From UBA6170 sp942491385 (GTDB lineage Bacteria; Chloroflexota; Anaerolineae; Anaerolineales; Anaerolineaceae): a stretch of 64,000 nt of DNA. The stretch covers positions 310,001 to 374,000 of the forward strand of contig CALOAF010000002.1 of assembly GCA_942491385.1 (NCBI GenBank). Reading direction: 5' to 3'. The notes below the pieces were generated by a model. It searched no databases and was not told where the DNA came from. It saw nothing but the letters and a program-made list of their open reading frames with translations. Made by a program: the position numbers and the translations under genes. Of this stretch, positions 8,729-19,151 are shown in pieces; the stretch's first letter is position 1; each line of letters begins with the position of its first letter.

Positions 8729-9412
8729 GTGGCAAGCGCATCTACCAATGGTGCTGGAAGTAAAGTAGATGTCCACAAAACCTACCCCACCACACCCCCG
8801 GTACACGCCCTGCGTGGGGTCAGTTTCAATGTCAAAGAAGGCGAACTTGTATCAGTGGTGGGTCCCTCTGGGTCGGGGAAATCAACTTTGCTACACTTGA
8901 TAGGTACTCTCGACAGGCCAACGGAAGGTGATATCACCGTGGCAGGGCATCGGGTTTCCATGCTGACCGATCGGGATTTATCCTCGCTGCGGGCCCACCA
9001 TATCGGCTTTGTGTTCCAGTCTTTCCACCTATTGAGCAGCCTGACCACGCTCGACAATGTCGCCGAGGGCCTGCTCTACACCGGTCGATCATTGCGGGAA
9101 CGGCGTGAACTAGCCGAGATCGCCCTGCGCCGGGTGGATATGGCGCACCGTCTGGATCAAGATCACAGCCAAGCTCTCCGGTGGTGAAAAGCAGCGGGTC
9201 GCCACCGCCCGGGCCTTTGTCGGGAACCCTCGATCGTGCTGGCCGATGAACCCACCGGTAACCTGGATACCAAAAACAGTGATGCCATTGTCAAGTTGAT
9301 TGAGGAACTCAATGCTGCTGGCGCGACCATCGTGGTGATCACCCATAACCCGGAGATTGCGGAGCGCTTCCCGCGCATCATCGCGCTGCGTGACGGTCAA
9401 ATCCGAATTTGA
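8729..9412 (+). pseudogene. MacB-type ABC transporter ATPase, two frameshifts
   Basis: The ATP-binding subunit of the exporter. It shows Walker A GPSGSGKST, the Q-loop (HHIGFVFQSFHLL), the signature LSGGEKQRVATARA, Walker B VLADEPTGNLD and the H-loop VVITHNPE. The frame is lost near 9175, just before the signature, and again near 9228, where one C appears missing in AACCCTCG. It starts at GTG 8729, directly after a run of eight G that also serves as its only ribosome-binding-like sequence. Family members pair with an FtsX/MacB permease, which follows. The intact motifs in three frames argue for recent damage or sequencing error, not old decay. Confidence 0.8.
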
Positions 9413-9446
9413 CACCGAGAACTAAATCCACAAAGGAGGTGGCCTG

Positions 9447-10737
9447 ATGGCTTCGACTCACTGCAACCCAGTCAACTGCATTTCAGCGATATGCTGCGAT
9501 CCGCCACCATCGGGATCCGCACCCGAAAACAGCGGGCCGCTCTCTCAGCCATCGGCATCATGATCGGCATCGCCGCGATGGTAGCCGTATTGGGACTCTC
9601 ACAATCATCGCAGGCCGAACTTCTGGCCCAACTCGAACGCCTGGGCACCAATCTGCTGGTGGTGCAGCCAGATGAAGGTCTGGGCCGCGGTACCGGTAAC
9701 CTGCCCAAAACCGCCACCGATATGATCGAGCGCATCCCCCCGATTGAGCAAACCAGCATGCTCAGCGCCGTCAACGCCAACGTGTACCGCAACGATCTCA
9801 TGCCTGCCGGCAAGACCGGGGGTATCTCGGTGCAGGCCGTCGACCGGGATTTGCTCGTAGTTTTGGGCGGTTCTGTCGCGGATGGCGTGTGGTTCGATGA
9901 TGCCAAAGCCGCCTATCCGAACGTGGTTCTGGGTTCGGTGGCTGCCGAACGTCTCGCAATTCGGGAGGTCAGCGGGGTGCAGCAGGTCTGGTTGGGGGGA
10001 CGCTGGTTCACCGTGATCGGCGTCCTCAACTTGTTTGAATTGGCCCCCGATCTGGACCGTTCGGTCTTCATCGGGCAACCGGCCGCGGAAACCTTCCTTG
10101 ATCACGAAAACCTGCCCAGCCGGATTTTGGTCCGGGTCGATCCAGCCAAAGTCGATCAGGTGCTCACGGTTCTGGCCGTTACCGCCAACCCGGCCTTCCC
10201 AGAAGAAGTTTTGGTCGATAAACCCTCCGATGCGCTGGAAGCCCAAGAAGCCGCCGATGATGCCTTCACAGCTCTGCTGTTGGGTCTGGGGGCCGTTTCG
10301 CTGATTGTAGGCGGCGTTGGGATCGCCAATATCATGGTGATCTCGGTGCTCGAACGCCGCAGTGAAATTGGTTTGCGGCGCGCCCTGGGTGCCCGGAGGT
10401 GGCATGTCGCGGCTCAATTCCTGGGTGAAGCCCTGCTGTTGGGTGCGATGGGCGGCACCGGCGGCGTTTTCCTGGGGATGGCGGTTACCGCGATTTACGC
10501 CAATATCAAAGGCTGGGCCACCCTGGTTCCCCCAGTTGCCATCATCGGTGGGATTGTTGCCGCATTATTAATCGGCGGTACGCCGGCTGTATCCGGCTGG
10601 TAGGACTGGCGGTCACCAACGACGCACTACGAACCACATACAAAACAAATACGGACAGCTGGGGGGGGGAGGAGGAGAGGGCGATAGACCCCGTGCGGCT
10701 GCAGCACTCGCCAACCGAAGCACTGCGAACGACATAG
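9447..10737 (+). pseudogene. MacB/FtsX-type ABC permease, frameshifted at both ends
   Basis: The permease partner of the preceding ATPase: an N-terminal helix (RAALSAIGIMIGIAAMVAVLGLS), a large periplasmic MacB-type core domain, then three C-terminal helices (FTALLLGLGAVSLIVGGVGIANIMVISVLERRSEIGLRRALGARR and onward). ATG 9447 follows AAAGGAGG but is out of frame with the body, which is continuous from 9491; the break lies near 9470. At the 3' end the frame stops at 10603. Two versions of the usual C-terminus then follow: a first with DALRTT near 10622-10639 and a second, SPTEALRTT, ending at 10737, separated by a G9 tract. This looks like a duplicated or chimeric end. Confidence 0.75.
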
Positions 10738-10763
10738 CGGTTCAGTTGTGGTATAAGGTCAAT

Positions 10764-11579
10764 AATGAGCCAAACAAACCGTTTTGATTAGTTGAAGACG
10801 ATCACCGCGTTGATGCCGATTGGGTCAAGGTTTATTTTGAACGTTGGCTGGGTTTCTGGCACACTCTCACAGTGTGAGATTAGCCCATGATGGTAAAATC
10901 GGGCTTGAACGTGCTGGTGCAGGGCCTCAGCCCAGACTTGATCGTGTGCCGCACAAGTTGCAGGCACGTGTGGCAAATGGCCTACCGGAATTTTCAGAAA
11001 GCGATGTTATGCAAGTGCCTGCACCCCTGCCGTTTGGTGTGGGTGTTGAGTGGGGGGGACGGGGGGGGGGATGGGATGTATGCCAGGATTTTGCGGATGG
11101 AATCCGATGTACCCATCATTATGCTGACCGCCAAAGGGTCGCAACCTGACCGGGTCCATGGTGACTCTTTGGGAGCTGCATGGCGCCGATGACTATATCG
11201 TCAAGCCCTTTGATCCCGACGAACTGGTGGCGCGCGCCAAAGCCGTTCTGCGGCGCTACCACGGGCGGGTGCAATCCACCCTGAGTTGCGGTAATCTCAT
11301 TCTGGACGAGAGCACCCACAAAGTCACTGTTGGGAGAATCAGCCGATCGAATTGAGCCAGGCGCAGTTTGCCATCCTGTCAGCCTTGATGCGCCATCCCA
11401 ACCAGGTACTCAGCCGTGCCCAATTGATCACCCTGGCCTTCAACAATAATTTCGAAGGCACTGATCGAGCCATCGACACCCATATCCGCCGTTTGCGCAG
11501 TCTCATCCAACAAGCTGATTTTCAACCCATCCAAACGGTTTACGGTGCGGGTTATAAATTTGTGTGTGAGAGAATATGA
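10764..11579 (+). pseudogene. OmpR-family response regulator, multiply disrupted
   Basis: Remains of a receiver plus winged-helix regulator. Pieces recognisable in changing frames are LVEDDHRV (acidic pocket), AHDGKIGLE, LSPDLIV (just before the expected phosphoacceptor Asp), VPIIMLTAKG, GADDYIVKPFDPDELVARAKAVLRR and the intact DNA-binding domain (ELSQAQFAILSALMRHPNQVLSR...DTHIRRLRSLIQQADFQPIQTVYGAGYKF). About 110 bases between 10945 and 11065 do not encode the expected DLMLPGxDG segment, so the phosphorylation site is not seen, and G7 and G10 tracts lie there. The ATG at 10764 has AAGG upstream. The stop overlaps the kinase start (ATGA). Confidence 0.7.
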
Positions 11580-12959
11580 TGTCCATCCGTTGGCGTATTT
11601 TGGGTGCATTCTTACTGGTGATTCTCTTGACCGTCGTCATCGGAACCGGATTTGAGTTTTGGTCGGCAAATAAGGAATTTTCGGATTTTTCCACCAAGAT
11701 CCGCACGGAGGATTTGGCGGATGTGATCAGCCGCCATTATACGATCGATGGCAGCTGGGAGAATCTAGAGGGCATTCTGGTCCAGTATGGTGTATTCCTC
11801 AATGACGAAAAATTGCGCGCTGCCGAGGCTGAAAAGATCGACCTCGAATATATGCTCCCTGGCGGGTGATTGTGAAGGATATGAATGGACCATTCTTGCA
11901 GATTCTTTTGCGTATCTGGATCAGATCCCCATTGGCTTGCAGGAGGAAGGGGAACCTGCATCGATTCAGGATATTGAGACTGGGGAAGAAGTCGGTACGG
12001 TGATGATTACCATCAACCAGGATTATTTGAATGCCGAAGCGCGGCGTTATCTGGCTATCATTCTGGTTCCAAGACTGTTTCAAGGGTTGATCACCGCGGT
12101 CATTGCCATGCTACTAGGAGTCTGGTTGTCCCGCCGTATCACCGCCCCGGTCATCAATCTGACAGAAGCAACGCAGGCAATTGTTCAAAGTGGAGAAACC
12201 CAATTATTGCCTGTGATCTCATCTGACGAATTAGGACAAATGAGTGCTTCTTTCAACAAGATGATGACCTCTTTGAAAACCCAGCGAGAACTACGCAAAC
12301 GTCTGATTGATGACGTCGCTCACGAACTCAACACACCATTAAGTGTTATCCGCCTGGAAGCCAAAGGCATGTTGGATGGGATCAAACCGCCTGAGGATGC
12401 TGCTGACCAGATCATGGGAGAAGTCGATCTGCTCAGCAACCTGGTTTACGATTTGAATTGGCTGGCTGAAACCGATTCAGGTTTCCTTCGGCTTGAAATG
12501 GACTCTTATAATCTTAGCCAATTCCTCACAACAGAAATCGAGCGTTGGCAAATAGTAGCCCAAGCTTCAGAAATTGATTTGGAATTACAATCTATCCCCT
12601 CGGAAATTCCCCTAATCCAGATGGATAAAACGCGAATCAGTCAAGCGCTGGGTAATTTAATTGAGAATGCACTGCGGCACACCCCTGCTAGAGGAAAAGT
12701 AGCCATTCATTGCAATTATGATCAGGAGAATGTGATTGTTTCAGTTTGTGATACGGGGGTAGGAATTGAATCTGAGGATCTATCATTTGTTTTTGAACGC
12801 TTCTATCGAACAGACTTATCACGTCAAAGGATAAGTGGAGGACGTGGGCTTGGACTGTCCATTGTCAAACAGATTGCTGAAGCGCATCAAGGCCGTGTGT
12901 GGGTTGAGAGCGAACCAGGCAAAGGTAGTTGCTTTTCCTTCAGTCTGCCAATTTCATAG
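11576..12959 (+). pseudogene. Sensor histidine kinase, frameshifted in the sensor region
   Basis: The membrane histidine kinase partnered with the regulator. The first helix (RILGAFLLVILLTVVIG) and a short extracytoplasmic domain lead to two frameshifts between about 11855 and 11895, where WRVIVKDMNG is in one frame and TILADSFAYLDQIPIG in another. From there to the stop the protein is continuous: second helix, HAMP linker (ITAPVINLTEATQAIV), H-box DDVAHELNTPLSVIRLE, N-box NLIENALRHTP, G1 CDTGVGI, F-box VFERFYR and G2 GGRGLGLSIVKQI. The catalytic part is therefore intact while the sensor is broken. This is the last damaged gene of the run; genes after it read cleanly. Confidence 0.75.
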
Positions 12960-13282
12960 CCAGAACCTTCTCATAAACAAACTACCAAAGGTGCGAAAAA
13001 CTTAAAATCTTTATAATTTTAGTTGGATTTTCAGCATAATTCACAACCAATATAGGTTATAGAAAACCTGGCCTGAAGGGGAAAATTTCCGTAATACCCC
13101 GTCTGATTGTAGCCAGGAAAGCTATTTTGAGGTTAGACCGAGGTAACCACAAGGCACGTGCCACAGGCAGATTGGGCAGTCGTATTTAGAAAATAACGAC
13201 TATCATGTTAGGATATCCTCTGATTGAAAGATTTCATATGGATTTAGTAAGCATTTTATTTTTACTTGGTTTTATTGTGTTT
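12960..13282. other. Convergent intergenic region, nothing recognised
   Basis: 323 bases between the convergent histidine kinase gene and the SARP/WD40 gene. I see no gene, no RNA and no strong T-tailed hairpin. Confidence 0.5.
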
Positions 13283-16200
13283 CTAAGGGCAAAGAGGCTC
13301 AATTTGATAAATATCTTTTTCTTCACAACTTAATTCTGGTACATAACGATTGGCTTCAATCCAATTCAACAATTCTTCTAAACTGGGGTTCTTTACTTCC
13401 CATACGGTGATCCTTTGATCATTTGACCCGGATATTGCTGTGCGACCATCCGGGCTGAGTGCAATATCAAACACGATTGCTAAGCCTGTGTAACCAAACT
13501 CGCGCACCAGTTCACCACTATGTAAATCCCATAGCCGTAGTATTCCGTTCATCCCGCTTGTTAACATGAATTCACCATCAGGACTTATTTGGACTCTTGT
13601 TCGAAGATCATCATGTTTGCCAAATCTACGGATTTCTTTTCCAGTTTCCAAATCCCATTGGATCACCGTTCCATCATTCTCCCCACTTATTGCTGAACTT
13701 CCATCTGGCAGGAAGGCTAATCCACTAGCTCCCGGCATCGCATCTATTCGTTCTAAACGGCGAATTTCTAATCCGTTTTCCAGATCCCAGTATATATTTC
13801 CTCCTTCGGAGCAATCTGATATTGCTCTGGAACCATCAGGACTTATGGCTAGCGCCCAATTACTATTAGGAGAACTAAACATGTGATGAATTGACTCACC
13901 GCTCTCCAAATCCCAGTAAATTAACCAACCATCTTTGGAACCCGTGAGTGCATTTTTACCATCTGGGCTAAACTCTAGTGAAGTCACCCAGTCAGAATGC
14001 CCACGAAATTCGCGGATTTGCTCTCCGTTTGCAAGATTCCACAAACGCACCGATCCATCATATGCACCAGAAAGAGCCCATCGGCCATCCGGACTGATTG
14101 CACAATCCCAGTTCACAAGGACCTGTGGTTCCATAATTTGAAGCAAATCCCCTGTCTCAACGTCCCACAACCGTAAACTTGAATCACGAGCAGGCATGTT
14201 CGGAGATCCAGCACCTGCACAAGACAACACGGTTTTGCCATCCGGGCTGAAATCTACATCAAATATTGCATCTTCATGGTGGCCAATTTGCTTGAGTAAA
14301 GCTGCATCTTGCAAGTCCCATTGGAAGATTTCACCATTTCTTGTTATAGAAATTGCACTGCGCCCATCTGCTAGCAACGACAAAGCATTTTGACTATTTG
14401 TTCCTGCTTTAAGTACGGCGATTGGTTGTTGGCTCATTAAATCCCATATGATCAGACTGGCATCATCAGAAGCCGAAACTGCCTGTATTTCCCCAGGTAA
14501 ATAGACAACCGCACGAACTGCATTCTGATGTGCTATCAGTTCTCCTATTACTTCTCCACTCTCCAGATTTAAAATCGTAATAACATTGTCATAAAAAGAC
14601 GTGAGTAATGCTTGAGATCCATCCGAACTGATAGTCAAATTCGATATGTCATGATCCAACCCAGTGTAACGATTCAGTATTTCACCACTTTCCGTATCCC
14701 ATAAAATCAGATCGTTATTGGTGGTTTTCCCCTCTTCTCTTCTATTCTCGATTAGAAGTTCCATATCCCCAGAACTGGAAAGCACCATTCGATCATCTGG
14801 TGTGAAATGGGAAACTACCACGATATTGATATGCCCTTGAAAATCACGCACTTTCTGTCCATTCTGTAAATCCCATAGAAATAATTCACCTGGATTTGTG
14901 ATTTCATTTCCTGAAGCTCCTCCACTAAGCGCAAATCTACCATCATAGCTAATATCTACGCACCTTACTGCTCCAGTATGTCCGAACGAACCATTGCCCA
15001 AATGAAGGATTTCTTTACCTTGACTAATATCCCAATAAATAACCTGATGATCATCACCTCCGGATAAGGCACGCAAAGCATCTGGAGAAAATGCAACACT
15101 ATTGATCCTACCTTTATGTCCTGACCATACTTTCACCTGGTCAGTTCCAAGTTTCCATAGAACAAGTTGTCCATCACTTAACCCCATCAGCAAATAATCA
15201 CCCAACGGACTGATATCTAAACTGGTGACTGACCCCTTAAAATCCGGCAGTAAGTTTGTGAGTGGTGTCATTTCTCTTGCACCTGGGGAATAAGCAGCAT
15301 CCAACAGTACTCGTTTCGTATGGCTTGGAGAGTTTGGAATACGATTTGCTGCTAACGCTAAACTTAGCGCAGTTTCTATATCCAAAGACGATAAGGCGCG
15401 TTCTGCATCAGCAGCTAAACTTAAGCTGTAGGCTCGTAAAGCTTCTGAGCGTTGTTGGTTCGCAAATGCGATCAGTCCAGCAGCCACAATTACCGCTAAT
15501 GTCAATACAATAACAAGAATTCCCAAAAATCTGCGTGAACGACGTTCCGTTGCTGCCAACCTGCGGGTATTTTCTAACTCTTCTTGTTGCAAACGCAGAC
15601 TCTCCTCCCGCAAATCTTCACGTGATGCAATACTTCTTTGAATGTAATTCTTTTCAACTTCGCTTAACACCTGACAGCGTTCTGCTAACCAAATCTCAGC
15701 CTGGTCTAACGGCACTCCTCGTAGAAATCCGCCTTGATCACAATTAGCAGATTGCCATAAACGAATGCTCGCTCGCAATGTTTCTTGCCATATGCGAAAA
15801 GCCCGATCGCTTTCCAACCAATCTTTCAGTCGTACCCATTGTTGGATTAAAGCCTCGTGAATTATTTCAACTGTTTCATTACCATCAGGATCTCGATTGG
15901 TGGTAACCAAGCGTAAGCCAGCCAGATGCTGCACAAGATGCCAATTCATTTCACCAATTTCATCCCGTTTGGTTACTCGTCGGGTATCTTCTGTACCGTG
16001 ACCTGGTTGAATCAACTGCATAAATACGTGCCTTGCAGAAATTTGATCTTGCGTTCGTAAATCGGAAAAAACGATTTCTGCGTAACATGTCAGTGCACCT
16101 TCTACTCGCCCTATTTGTTCATATGCAGCATGGGTAAGCAAACCGGTCGCAGTAGACTGGCTCCAAAGCTGAGTCAGGGCAAATTCCAAAAGAGGCAGGT

Positions 16201-17755
16201 TTCCGGGTTGCTCACCTACATCACGCAAAATGCGCTCAACCAAACCTGGTTCAAAATTTGCGCCTTGCATTTCTGCTGGTTTTTTAACTGCCATTTCCAA
16301 TTCTGACCGACTCATCAAGCCTAGCACCTGGATTGCTCCTTGTATAACATCAGCAAAAGGCCGAAAGTTGAGTGCTACGCCCATAAAATCAGCTCGTAGA
16401 TTTAGTAAAATTCGTAAAGGAATGCTGGGCAATTCATGGATACATTTAGCGGTTTCTATAAGAACACAAATGAATCGCTGTTGTTCTAGCACATCAGAGC
16501 ACAGACTGTACAATTCTTCAAACTGGTCTCCAAACAACAGTACATGCTTCACAGTAGGATTTTTTTCCAAGATCCTCTCGATAATAGCAAGCAGACTAAT
16601 TTCTCCTGCTGAGAGTGCTTCTGCTAATTTCTGAGCTTCTATTAATCGATCGGTTTCGCTGATCTCAGGATCTAGCAAGGCAAGTAACCCTGCTACGAGA
16701 TGGTTAAAAGGTTGTTGAGCGGGGCGAATATGAACAGTCAACCAGTCGCCAGACTGACGCAAGAATGGTAGTAAGCCTGCATTGATCAATGAGGATTTAC
16801 CAGAACCGGAAGAGCCAACAACCACTACAAGAGCCTGTTCTTTGAGAGCATTTTGTAATTTTTCAATGAATTTGGTGCGTCCAAAGAAAAATGGAGCATC
16901 CTGTTCAAGAAATGCCGCCAAACCACGGTATGGGCATTCACCAAGTTGAATCCCTGGCTCTTGTTTAACTGCTTTACTCGGTGGACATATGGATTCACTA
17001 TCCACACGAATCATCATAGCCAGTTCTTGGGTCTCTTTTGCAGGCTTAACACCTAATTCTACTTGTAATTGCTGTTGGTATTGTTCATAGTGAGCCAGGG
17101 CTGTACCCGGTTGACTATTATAAGTCAGTAGCCGCATCAATTGTCGTTGTCCAAATTCTTGCCATGGCTCCATCTCCACCTGACGCCAGGCATATGTCAG
17201 CGCTTCAGAAAAATCACCACAACTTTCATAGTAGTCGGCCAACTTTCCAAGCGCATCTACCTGCATACGTCGTAATTCAGCACGCTTAAATGTTACCCAT
17301 TCATCTAGTTCTAAACTATCAGGCAGATTGAAGCCCTCGAGAAAATCACTCCGGTACAAACGAATTGCTTCCAGAAGGTCATTAGGGCCAGGCGACTCGC
17401 CTTTACGCCAGCTCAATAATTGTGTAAAACGGCATACATCAATGTTATCTTTGAGCTTTGGGTTAAATTGGATCATATCGCGCTCAACAATTAAATAAGG
17501 CAATTCAGATTGTTGGTCCCGGATAACATGTCGAAGATTATATAAAGAAAAACGCAGATTGTTACGTGCTTCTTGCTCTGGGTAATCAGGCCATAAAATC
17601 GCAGCTAGTTCTTCTCGGCTGTGTGGGCGAATTATCTCAACAGCCAGGTATGCTAGCAATGCACGCACCTTCTGAGATTTGAATCCAAAAATTTCCTTCC
17701 CATCCAAAAAGATCTGAAAGGGACCAAATAAAACCAATTCTAGATGATTAATCAT
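13283..17755 (-). CDS. SARP-type regulator with STAND NTPase, membrane helix and 14 WD40 repeats
   Basis: A 1490-residue mosaic. Residues 1-95 are an OmpR-like winged helix (VRALLAYLAVE...EELAAILWPDYPEQEARNNLRFSLYNLR) and 95-245 a BTAD helical domain, as in SARP/AfsR regulators. At about 285-700 lies an nSTAND1 NTPase with Walker A GSSGSGKSS and Walker B DQFEELY. One transmembrane helix (FLGILVIVLTLAVIVAAGLIAF) follows near 755. The rest is 14 WD40 blades, counted by their WDL-type ends (LVLWKL to ITVWEV), enough for two seven-bladed propellers. STAND proteins switch on ATP binding after their repeats meet a ligand. The start ATG 17755 is preferred over an in-frame TTG at 17779; neither has a clear ribosome binding site. 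Having a DNA-binding domain on a membrane-anchored chain is odd. Targets are unknown; no operon partner is apparent. Confidence 0.85.
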   Translation of the reverse strand: MINHLELVLFGPFQIFLDGKEIFGFKSQKVRALLAYLAVEIIRPHSREELAAILWPDYPEQEARNNLRFSLYNLRHVIRDQQSELPYLIVERDMIQFNPKLKDNIDVCRFTQLLSWRKGESPGPNDLLEAIRLYRSDFLEGFNLPDSLELDEWVTFKRAELRRMQVDALGKLADYYESCGDFSEALTYAWRQVEMEPWQEFGQRQLMRLLTYNSQPGTALAHYEQYQQQLQVELGVKPAKETQELAMMIRVDSESICPPSKAVKQEPGIQLGECPYRGLAAFLEQDAPFFFGRTKFIEKLQNALKEQALVVVVGSSGSGKSSLINAGLLPFLRQSGDWLTVHIRPAQQPFNHLVAGLLALLDPEISETDRLIEAQKLAEALSAGEISLLAIIERILEKNPTVKHVLLFGDQFEELYSLCSDVLEQQRFICVLIETAKCIHELPSIPLRILLNLRADFMGVALNFRPFADVIQGAIQVLGLMSRSELEMAVKKPAEMQGANFEPGLVERILRDVGEQPGNLPLLEFALTQLWSQSTATGLLTHAAYEQIGRVEGALTCYAEIVFSDLRTQDQISARHVFMQLIQPGHGTEDTRRVTKRDEIGEMNWHLVQHLAGLRLVTTNRDPDGNETVEIIHEALIQQWVRLKDWLESDRAFRIWQETLRASIRLWQSANCDQGGFLRGVPLDQAEIWLAERCQVLSEVEKNYIQRSIASREDLREESLRLQQEELENTRRLAATERRSRRFLGILVIVLTLAVIVAAGLIAFANQQRSEALRAYSLSLAADAERALSSLDIETALSLALAANRIPNSPSHTKRVLLDAAYSPGAREMTPLTNLLPDFKGSVTSLDISPLGDYLLMGLSDGQLVLWKLGTDQVKVWSGHKGRINSVAFSPDALRALSGGDDHQVIYWDISQGKEILHLGNGSFGHTGAVRCVDISYDGRFALSGGASGNEITNPGELFLWDLQNGQKVRDFQGHINIVVVSHFTPDDRMVLSSSGDMELLIENRREEGKTTNNDLILWDTESGEILNRYTGLDHDISNLTISSDGSQALLTSFYDNVITILNLESGEVIGELIAHQNAVRAVVYLPGEIQAVSASDDASLIIWDLMSQQPIAVLKAGTNSQNALSLLADGRSAISITRNGEIFQWDLQDAALLKQIGHHEDAIFDVDFSPDGKTVLSCAGAGSPNMPARDSSLRLWDVETGDLLQIMEPQVLVNWDCAISPDGRWALSGAYDGSVRLWNLANGEQIREFRGHSDWVTSLEFSPDGKNALTGSKDGWLIYWDLESGESIHHMFSSPNSNWALAISPDGSRAISDCSEGGNIYWDLENGLEIRRLERIDAMPGASGLAFLPDGSSAISGENDGTVIQWDLETGKEIRRFGKHDDLRTRVQISPDGEFMLTSGMNGILRLWDLHSGELVREFGYTGLAIVFDIALSPDGRTAISGSNDQRITVWEVKNPSLEELLNWIEANRYVPELSCEEKDIYQIEPLCP

Positions 17756-17967
17756 AGGCTCATTGGGTTGTCTAAACAATTCTGATATTTTTATTATACA
17801 TTAAAGGAAAATCCAAAATAAGAGGGGAAAGATTTATTAAATATTTATTTCCGCCACGTATAAGGATACAATCTCGCCACGCCTTTTTGTCAAAATTTAT
17901 GTACTAATAACTGGTAAATATTACACCAACTTGTATAAGAATTTTTTTCAATAAAGGAGATAAGATT

Positions 17968-18474
17968 ATGAAAAAGATGTTTTTAATTGCAATGGCCGTT
18001 ATCCTCACTCTATCACTTATAATGGCATTCCCCACCTCAACCTCCGCCAAAGCCACCAAAATTCAAATTTGTGGGCTTCAAAAAACCGAAATTGTAGATT
18101 CTGGAAAAGTGTGGTTCACGGATGATTTCACTATGATGCATATTCGCGGTGAAATAGAACGAGGAACAATTGAATCTATAGAAAATCCTGAATGTGACTC
18201 TACATTTACGGATGGCACAATAGAAATGGTGGTGAACATCAACCTCAACTTGATCACCGGTCAGGGTACTGTTTTTGGCACCCACGTAATCACCTCCAAC
18301 GAAAGTGATGCCAGTTGGGTAGGTTCATTTACCGGTAAAATAAAGGAAACCGGGTTTTCGGGTAAATCCATCTCTCACGGTTCCGGGGACTGGGAAGGTT
18401 ATCTTGAAAAAGTAAGCATCGAAGCTTTGAATGAAAATGAATATGCAATCGATGGTTATGTCTTGATTCCCTAA
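17968..18474 (+). CDS. Secreted protein of unknown function
   Basis: A 168-residue protein with a clear Sec signal peptide (MKKMFLIAMAVILTLSLIMAFPTSTSA, cleavage likely after SA). The mature part is beta-rich: a KIQICGLQKTEIVDSGKVWF block, then alternating strands with many Gly, Ser and Thr and two Cys. The ribosome binding site AAAGGAGAT lies at 17953-17961. I do not recognise the family; the repeated GxGxVxG pattern (ITGQGTVFGTHVI, SWVGSFTGKI, SHGSGDWEGYLEK) resembles allene-oxide-cyclase-like or lipocalin-type barrels, but this is only an impression. It is divergent from the SARP/WD40 gene and could be under its control, which is untested. Confidence 0.7.
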   Translation: MKKMFLIAMAVILTLSLIMAFPTSTSAKATKIQICGLQKTEIVDSGKVWFTDDFTMMHIRGEIERGTIESIENPECDSTFTDGTIEMVVNINLNLITGQGTVFGTHVITSNESDASWVGSFTGKIKETGFSGKSISHGSGDWEGYLEKVSIEALNENEYAIDGYVLIP

Positions 18475-19151
18475 ACAGCACAAAGATATTTATCTCGATT
18501 TACAACCAATCATACCCAGTTCGACAAACTTGTTACTCACATATGGCGGGAGAGATACTTCCCCTTTTCATACCCAACCTCCCGCCTTTGGCCATATTAA
18601 TTAACTGTGACCTTTAAAAATCCAAGAAAACCATTTGTGTATGCGGAGCAAAAATTCACTTCAATCTTGTTTATAGTGAGTAATCAAAATTTTTTGAGTT
18701 TTCTCCACCAACATCAAAAAGGAAAAAAACATAGTCAAGGAACGTTCTATTCTTCTAATACTATAAAATCCACTATCTAAAAATGACCCCACTAAGTATC
18801 TGAAACAATGCTAATGGGTGTGAAGCATAAGGTTTTTGATTGGGAGAGTTTATTTATAAAGTCCATATTGGTTGAGATTTCTTTTATAACTTTGTGTAGA
18901 TTCGAAAACCTAAGGATACTTAACACAACTCTTCTTTGGAATTTCATGACCTCTGATTCTTCTGCGGCACCAATTAACTGAGCCTCTTTAATTTATTCGG
19001 CTTCCCAATCTTCAAATCGGGGTATATCTTTCCAATCCATATTACACTTAATCCATTTATTCTTCCGTTAATCGCCCCTGCCATTGCAGAAGCTGTGAGG
19101 ATAAATCTGGTAAACGATGCTTTCCTTCTACCTTGCTTATTTCATATTTTT
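18475..19151. other. Long intergenic region with one hairpin
   Basis: No intact gene. Directly after the secreted-protein gene, GGCGGGAG (18545-18552) pairs with CTCCCGCC (18579-18586) inside a wider ATATGGC/GCCATAT inverted repeat (18541-18597), a possible terminator without a T tail. On the minus strand just past the phosphatase stop, two short open stretches resembling coding sequence end in stops near 19062 and 18986; I cannot name them. Confidence 0.45.

Noticed and set aside
9605..10417. 270-codon frame opposite the permease
   Set aside because: Antisense shadow of a GC-rich coding region with His/Gly/Gln-rich text; the permease reading is clearly real.
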